A DNA stretch of 64,000 nucleotides from positions 1-64,000 of the forward strand of contig MGUI01000026.1 of assembly GCA_001799895.1 (NCBI GenBank). The letters run 5' to 3'. Source of the DNA: Elusimicrobia bacterium GWD2_63_28 (GTDB lineage: Bacteria; Elusimicrobiota; Elusimicrobia; Elusimicrobiales; UBA9959). Position 1 is the first letter of the stretch. Each line of letters starts with the position of its first letter. The position numbers and the translations under genes were made by a program. Under the pieces are notes generated by a model. It did not search any database and was not told the origin of the DNA. It saw only the letters and a program-made list of their open reading frames with translations. Positions 59,690-64,000 of the stretch are shown one piece after another.

Positions 59690-61453
59690 CTAAATCTGCG
59701 CTTCGTAGAGGCCCTTGTAAATGCCGCCCAGGGCCAGCAGCTGTTCGTGCGTGCCCGTCTCGGCCAACTCGCCGCGCTTTAAAACAAAAATCTTGTCGGC
59801 ATTTTTTACCGTCGAAAGCCGGTGCGCCACCATCACCACCGTGCGGCCGCCCAGGATGCGCTCTATGGCGCCCTGCACGGCCTGCTCGCTGGCGGTGTCG
59901 AGGTTGGAGGTGGCCTCGTCTAAAAGGAGTATCTTGGGCTTCTTGATGATAGCGCGGGCTATGGCCAGGCGCTGGCGCTGGCCGCCGGACAGCTTCACGC
60001 CGCGCTCGCCCAGGATGGTGTCGTAGCCCTGCGGCATGGCTTCAATGAAGGCGTGCGCGTCGGCGGCTTTCGCCGCCTCTATCACTTCCGCCATCGAGGC
60101 CCCGGGCATGCCTATCTTGATATTGCCCAGCACCGTATCGTCGAAAAGGATCGTGTCCTGCGTCACCAGGCCCATGTGCGCGCGTAAATCGGTGGTGTCC
60201 AGGTCCAGCATGTCGTGGCCGTCTATCTCCACCTTGCCCGTAACCGGGTCGAAGAAGCGCAGCAGCAAATGGATGATGGTAGTCTTGCCCGAGCCGGAGG
60301 GGCCCACGAAGGCCGCCACCTCGCCGGGGTTGATGGTGAAGGAGAGGTTGCTGAGCACCTGCGTGTCGCGCGACGGGTACTTGTAGCCGACGCCGCGGAA
60401 CTCTATTTTACCGTCCAGTTTGTCTATGTTCCTGGTGTCTTGCTTGATCACCACGGCCGGCGTCTCTTCGAGGATCTGGTAAATGCGCTCCCAGGCCGCT
60501 ATGCCCTGCTGCAGCTTGGAGTTGAGGTTGCCGATGTTCTTGAGCGGCACGTAAGCCGTCACGTAGGCTATGATGAAAGAGAAGAAATGCTCCACGGTCA
60601 TGGTGCCGTCGAAGATGGCCTTGCCGCTCATGTAGACGATGGCGATCATCACCATGCCGCTGATGAACTCCATCACCGGCCCGCTCAGCGCGGTGGCGCG
60701 CAGGTAGCGCATCATCTTGCTGAAGTAGGCGTCGTTGGAAACCTTGAACTTGGCGATGGCCTGCTCTTCGTAATTGAAGGCCTTCACCACGGTGATGCCC
60801 TGCAGGCTCTCCTGGAACTTGTGCGAGATCTCGCCCACGATCACGTTGCTCTCGGAGCTGGCCTTGCGCATCTTCTTGCCCAGCACGCCCAGCAGCGCGG
60901 CTATCAGCGGCAGCACCACCAGCGAGACCAGCGCCAGCTTCCAGTTTATGTAGAACAGCAGGCCGACGCAGCCGACGATGGTCAGCACGTCGCGGATGCC
61001 GTAAAGCGGGATGAACTGCACCGTGCTCTGCACGTTGTTGAGGTCGTTGATGACGCGGCTCATCACGTCGGACGAGCGCTTGCGCCAGTAGAACTCCAGC
61101 GACAGCCGGTGGATGTGGGCGAACAAATTCTCGCGGATCTTCTGCACCACGCGCTGGCCTATCCAGCTCATCAGGTAGGCGTTGGTGTATTCCACCGCCA
61201 TGCGCAGCACGAACAGCACCGGCAGGCCGATGACGATCAGCTGCAGCATGTTCATATCTTTATTCATGAACACGCCCTTGATGACGGGGCCGGAGATGTA
61301 GATCACCGCGTTCTTGATGGCGGCGAGGATGATCATGGAAACCGCGGCCTGGGCCAGGCGGACCTTGTGGGGCTTCAGGTACTGTGCCAGGGCCAGGACC
61401 AGGACCTTGAACCTGGCCTTGTCCGACACGGTATGGGCTGCGTGGTCTGTCAT
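59690..61453 (-). CDS. msbA: MsbA-like ABC exporter (lipid A/lipid flippase)
   Basis: 587 residues, a fused half-transporter: six membrane helices (about 20-320), then the ATPase with Walker [19 protein letters not shown], signature LSGGQRQRLAIARA, Walker B ILLLDEATSNLD and H-loop VAHRLSTV. Size and layout match MsbA, which flips core-lipid A across the inner membrane with ATP. Adjacent lpxB one base upstream strongly supports that role over drug export. Confidence 0.9.
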   Translation of the reverse strand: MTDHAAHTVSDKARFKVLVLALAQYLKPHKVRLAQAAVSMIILAAIKNAVIYISGPVIKGVFMNKDMNMLQLIVIGLPVLFVLRMAVEYTNAYLMSWIGQRVVQKIRENLFAHIHRLSLEFYWRKRSSDVMSRVINDLNNVQSTVQFIPLYGIRDVLTIVGCVGLLFYINWKLALVSLVVLPLIAALLGVLGKKMRKASSESNVIVGEISHKFQESLQGITVVKAFNYEEQAIAKFKVSNDAYFSKMMRYLRATALSGPVMEFISGMVMIAIVYMSGKAIFDGTMTVEHFFSFIIAYVTAYVPLKNIGNLNSKLQQGIAAWERIYQILEETPAVVIKQDTRNIDKLDGKIEFRGVGYKYPSRDTQVLSNLSFTINPGEVAAFVGPSGSGKTTIIHLLLRFFDPVTGKVEIDGHDMLDLDTTDLRAHMGLVTQDTILFDDTVLGNIKIGMPGASMAEVIEAAKAADAHAFIEAMPQGYDTILGERGVKLSGGQRQRLAIARAIIKKPKILLLDEATSNLDTASEQAVQGAIERILGGRTVVMVAHRLSTVKNADKIFVLKRGELAETGTHEQLLALGGIYKGLYEAQI

Positions 61454-61454
61454 G

Positions 61455-62603
61455 TCAGCTCAGGTGGGAGATGATCTTCTGGGCGGCCCGCTCGGCGGCG
61501 CCGCGCTCACCGAGCATGGTGCGCAGGCCTATCAGCTCTTTGCGGGCGGCCTGCATGCGCGGCGGGTTGTTGATATAGGAGAAGGCCTCCCTGGCCAGGC
61601 CGTCGACGGTGGCTTTTTCCTGTATCAGCTCCTTCACGGCGGGCTTCTTCAGGAGGATGTTGACGAGCGAGATATAGGGCGTCTTGATGATGCGCTTGGC
61701 CACCTCGTAGGTGAACTTGTGCATCTTGTAGGCCACGGCCATCGGCACGCCGAGCAGAGCGTTCTCGAGGGTGGCGGTGCCGGAGCAGGTGAAGGCGAAG
61801 TCCAGCCTGGAGCGCTCCTGGTAATCCTTCTCGCGCACGATCTCGATATCCTTGGACCAGTATTTCTCCACGCTTTCGAGCTCCGGCACCAGCCTGTCGT
61901 CCGGGAATTCCGGCACGGCGAACAGGTAGGCCCGGGCTTTCGGGTGCTCTTCCTTGATGCGGTAGAAGGCCTTTATGAAGAGCGGCAGGTGGCGGGAGAT
62001 CTCGGTCTTGCGCGAGCCGGGCAAAATGCCTATGCGCCATTCGCCGCCGGCGGGCGGGAAGTCCTTGGCGGCGGGCTCGGGCATCAGGTCCAGCAGGGGG
62101 TGCCCGACGAAAGTGGCGTTGCCCTTGACCTTCTTGTAGAGGTCCGCTTCGAAGGGGAAGATCACGAAGATCTCCTTGGTCAGCTTGGCCAGCTTGGCGG
62201 CGCGGCCGGGGCGGGAGGCCCAGACCTGCGGGCTGATGTAGTAGAACGCCGGGATCTTGCGGTGCGCGGCCAGGCCCAGCACCTGGTGGTTGAAGCCGTA
62301 GAAGTCCACGGCTATCACGCAGGCCGGGCGCTTTTCTTCCAGGTAGCGGCGCACTATCTTGATCAGCTTGAACCAGAGGAAAAAATTCTTGAACGGCTCG
62401 GCGAAGCCCACGGCCCCCACCGAGACCAGGTTGTAGATGAAGTGGGTGGAGACTTCCTGCATGCGCACCCCGCCCATGGAGGTGATGGAAATATCGGGGT
62501 CCTTGGCCTTCAGCGCCTTTATCAGGTTGGCGGCGTGCAGGTCGCCGGAGGGGTCGCCGGCTATCACCAAAATGTTCTTGTTAGTGGGTGCTGTTTTAGC
62601 CAT
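61455..62603 (-). CDS. lpxB: Lipid-A-disaccharide synthase
   Basis: 382 residues. A GT19 glycosyltransferase that joins UDP-diacylglucosamine and lipid X into the lipid A disaccharide at the inner membrane. ILVIAGDPSGDLHAANLIKALK near the start, FYISPQVWASRPGRA, FPFEADLYKK, FVGHPLLD, GILPGSRKTEI and CSGTATLENALLGVPM are all diagnostic. Complete length. It is 57 bases after the Gfo/Idh gene and one base before msbA. Confidence 0.97.
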   Translation of the reverse strand: MAKTAPTNKNILVIAGDPSGDLHAANLIKALKAKDPDISITSMGGVRMQEVSTHFIYNLVSVGAVGFAEPFKNFFLWFKLIKIVRRYLEEKRPACVIAVDFYGFNHQVLGLAAHRKIPAFYYISPQVWASRPGRAAKLAKLTKEIFVIFPFEADLYKKVKGNATFVGHPLLDLMPEPAAKDFPPAGGEWRIGILPGSRKTEISRHLPLFIKAFYRIKEEHPKARAYLFAVPEFPDDRLVPELESVEKYWSKDIEIVREKDYQERSRLDFAFTCSGTATLENALLGVPMAVAYKMHKFTYEVAKRIIKTPYISLVNILLKKPAVKELIQEKATVDGLAREAFSYINNPPRMQAARKELIGLRTMLGERGAAERAAQKIISHLS

Positions 62604-62660
62604 AAAATTGCGCGGGCACGCCGGGAAGTCCTGTCCCCGCGGCCGCTTTCTCCAGTCAGG

Positions 62661-63731
62661 TCAATGCTTGTCTATGCCGGCGTTCTTGAGGCCCTCTTCC
62701 ACCAGCATCTTGGTAGCCTTGCCTATATCCGCAAGCTGGCCGGACAGGGACTCGGAGGACTGCTCGGTCTTGGAGCCGGAGACCTCGTAGCGGCGCATGC
62801 GTTCGGTGATGCTCAGGGCCAGGCGCAGGGCCTTCAGGCCCTTCTCGCCGCTGGGCGTGGGGGTCTTGGCCGTGCGGATGCAGTCTATGAAGTGGGCGAT
62901 CTCTTCTTTGATCGGCTGCTTGGGCGCGAACTTGGGGTAAGTGATCTCTATGTCTTTGAGCGAGTTCACGACCGGGGTCTTCTTGGTGTAGATCTTCAGG
63001 CGGGAGCTGACATAGTCCACGGAGATGTAGGCGTCCTGCTGGTAGATGCGCATGCGGCGGGAGGCTTCCATGGTGGCGCGGCTGGCGGTGATGTCGGCCA
63101 CGCAGCCGCTCTTGAACTTGATGCGGACATTGGAGATGTCCTCGTGCTGGGAGAGCATGCTGGCGCCGATGGCCTCGAAGCTCTCAATCTCGGAGTCTAT
63201 CATCAGCAGGATGATGTCCAGGTCGTGGATCATCAGGTCCAGCGTGACGCCGGTGGCGGCCACGCGGGGGTCGTACGGGCCCAGGCGCTCTATGGTGACG
63301 TAGCGCGGATTTTTGACGTGCTTGAGGGTCTCCACCACGGCGGCGTTGAAGCGCTCGGAGTGGCCCACCTGCAGCACTACCTTGTTCTTCTCGGAGAGCT
63401 CCAGCAGCTTGCGCGCGCCTTCCTCGGAATTCGTTATCGGCTTCTCCATCAGCACGTGCACGCCGGCGGAGAGGGCCTTTATGCCCAGCTCGGCGTGGTA
63501 TTCGGTGGGGGCGGCTATCACCAGCGCGTCCACCTGGCTGAGCAGCTCTTCCACGGTCTTGTAGGCCACGCAGTTGTGGCGCCAGGCCAGCACCTGCGCG
63601 CGCAGCAGATTGGGGTCGGAGACGCCCACCAGCTCTACCTCGGGCATGGTGGAAAGGGTGCGGGTATGGAAGCCGCCCAGTTTGCCGGCGCCTACCACGC
63701 CAAAACGGAGTTTTTTGTCTTTTTCAGCCAT
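62661..63731 (-). CDS. Gfo/Idh/MocA-family oxidoreductase, possible GnnA-type lipid A enzyme
   Basis: 356 residues. An N-terminal Rossmann domain (RFGVVGAGKLGGFHTRTL, VLMEKPITNSEE with the EKP motif) and the C-terminal alpha/beta domain (GHSERFNAAV, LDLMIHDLDIIL with the HDxD-type pair) are complete. In genomes where such a gene sits upstream of lpxB it can be GnnA, the UDP-GlcNAc 3-dehydrogenase that prepares 3-amino-GlcNAc for N-linked lipid A; no GnnB aminotransferase is in view. GAGGACA precedes the ATG. It appears to begin the long lpxB-msbA-ZIP-rel operon. Confidence 0.85.
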   Translation of the reverse strand: MAEKDKKLRFGVVGAGKLGGFHTRTLSTMPEVELVGVSDPNLLRAQVLAWRHNCVAYKTVEELLSQVDALVIAAPTEYHAELGIKALSAGVHVLMEKPITNSEEGARKLLELSEKNKVVLQVGHSERFNAAVVETLKHVKNPRYVTIERLGPYDPRVAATGVTLDLMIHDLDIILLMIDSEIESFEAIGASMLSQHEDISNVRIKFKSGCVADITASRATMEASRRMRIYQQDAYISVDYVSSRLKIYTKKTPVVNSLKDIEITYPKFAPKQPIKEEIAHFIDCIRTAKTPTPSGEKGLKALRLALSITERMRRYEVSGSKTEQSSESLSGQLADIGKATKMLVEEGLKNAGIDKH

Positions 63732-63750
63732 ATATTGTCCTCAAATAGAT

Positions 63751-63780
63751 AGAAAAGGGGCGGGATTAGCCCGCCTTTAA
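63751..63780 (-). terminator. Intrinsic terminator between the partial gene and the Gfo/Idh gene
   Basis: On the minus strand, GGCGGG and CCCGCC stem arms (63775-63770 and 63764-63759), then TTTTCTAT. It closes the gene that enters from the window edge. Confidence 0.6.
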
Positions 63781-63834
63781 TCTTATTATTCTACTAAATA
63801 TGGCGGGTTGCGGGCTTGCCGGCCTTGAGGGCTA

Positions 63835-64000
63835 TCAATGACTGTCTATGCCGGTGGGCTGTACCTGGGTGGGCTGGGCGCTGTTGAACTGCAGCTTTTT
63901 CATGGGCGTAATCGGGGTCAGTTTCTTTTTTTCGGGCGCGGCCTTCTGCTCTACAGCAGGGGCCGTGGCGTTGTTTTCTTCAGGAGCGGGACCGTTTTCG
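63835..64000 (-). CDS. C-terminal end of an unidentified gene, truncated by the window edge
   Basis: An open frame of 55 residues on the minus strand runs from the window edge to TGA at 63837-63835. It is rich in Pro, Ala, Glu and Lys (ENGPAPEENNATAPAV near the edge), then KKLTPITPMKKLQFN and a tail QPTQVQPTGIDSH. This looks like the disordered C-terminal tail or linker of a larger protein. No family can be named. Confidence 0.55.
   Translation of the reverse strand, partial: ENGPAPEENNATAPAVEQKAAPEKKKLTPITPMKKLQFNSAQPTQVQPTGIDSH

Overview
This window reads as a GC-rich (roughly 65%), gene-dense chromosomal segment of a Gram-negative-type bacterium. It encodes lpxB, an MsbA-like exporter, a YejM/PbgA-like envelope protein, a LolA/LolCDE-like cassette and an outer-membrane barrel, so an LPS-bearing outer membrane is very likely. 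The mix (short-leader promoters, a Gfo/Idh-lpxB-msbA operon, FTR-type redox proteins, many GT-C, radical SAM and methyltransferase genes) reminds me of uncultured Elusimicrobiota, but no 16S or other decisive marker is present, so the phylum is a low-confidence inference. I see no phage, insertion sequence, CRISPR array or integrase. It looks like ordinary chromosome with some lineage-specific loci.

Layout. 1-5896 (minus): a partial MTA phosphorylase, then a five-gene operon of LolA-like chaperone, two FtsX-type permeases, LolD-like ATPase and outer-membrane barrel. 5959-9459: radical SAM protein, zinc-ribbon membrane protein, ankyrin/FlgO-like lipoprotein. 9535-13274 (minus): operon HD-GYP phosphodiesterase, rsmI, low-molecular-weight phosphatase, glyA. 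13383-16981: dapB, hydrolase, a small basic repeat protein with its own strong promoter, secreted proteins. 17090-18336 (minus): compact redox operon Rieske-glutaredoxin-FTR beta-Rieske. 18474-25727: a 28-residue lysine-rich peptide, DAG kinase/PAQR pair, two GT-C-like membrane proteins (one fused to thioredoxin) and two methyltransferases. 25740-29439: sugar-binding lipoprotein, tRNA-Val, DedA, and an ECF sigma/anti-sigma/secreted-domain operon. 29426-37264: P-type ATPase, glutathione peroxidase, methyltransferase, hybrid sensor kinase, and a paralogue of the secreted domain.

37312-40587: TetR-CoA transferase-thiolase operon with a visible TetR operator. 40604-44107: two secreted unknowns and a methyltransferase with a signal peptide. 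44104-54733: a cluster of alkaline-phosphatase-fold 'sulfatases' (three secreted, one a likely pseudoenzyme, plus a YejM-like membrane protein) with rlmN, a secreted lipase-like protein and a TPR-SGNH hydrolase. 54735-63731 (minus): a long operon from Gfo/Idh-lpxB-msbA through ZIP, a short Rel, a GGQ-domain protein, and a carbamoyltransferase-DUF5989-SxtJ module. The window ends in the 3' part of another minus-strand gene.

Two regulatory themes recur. Many operons begin with a TATAAT or GTTARAAT box only 6-11 bases before the start codon and no Shine-Dalgarno, which suggests leaderless or near-leaderless mRNAs. Internal genes are instead linked by ATGA, TAATG or TGATG overlaps. Intrinsic terminators with GC-rich stems and T tracts close most transcription units.
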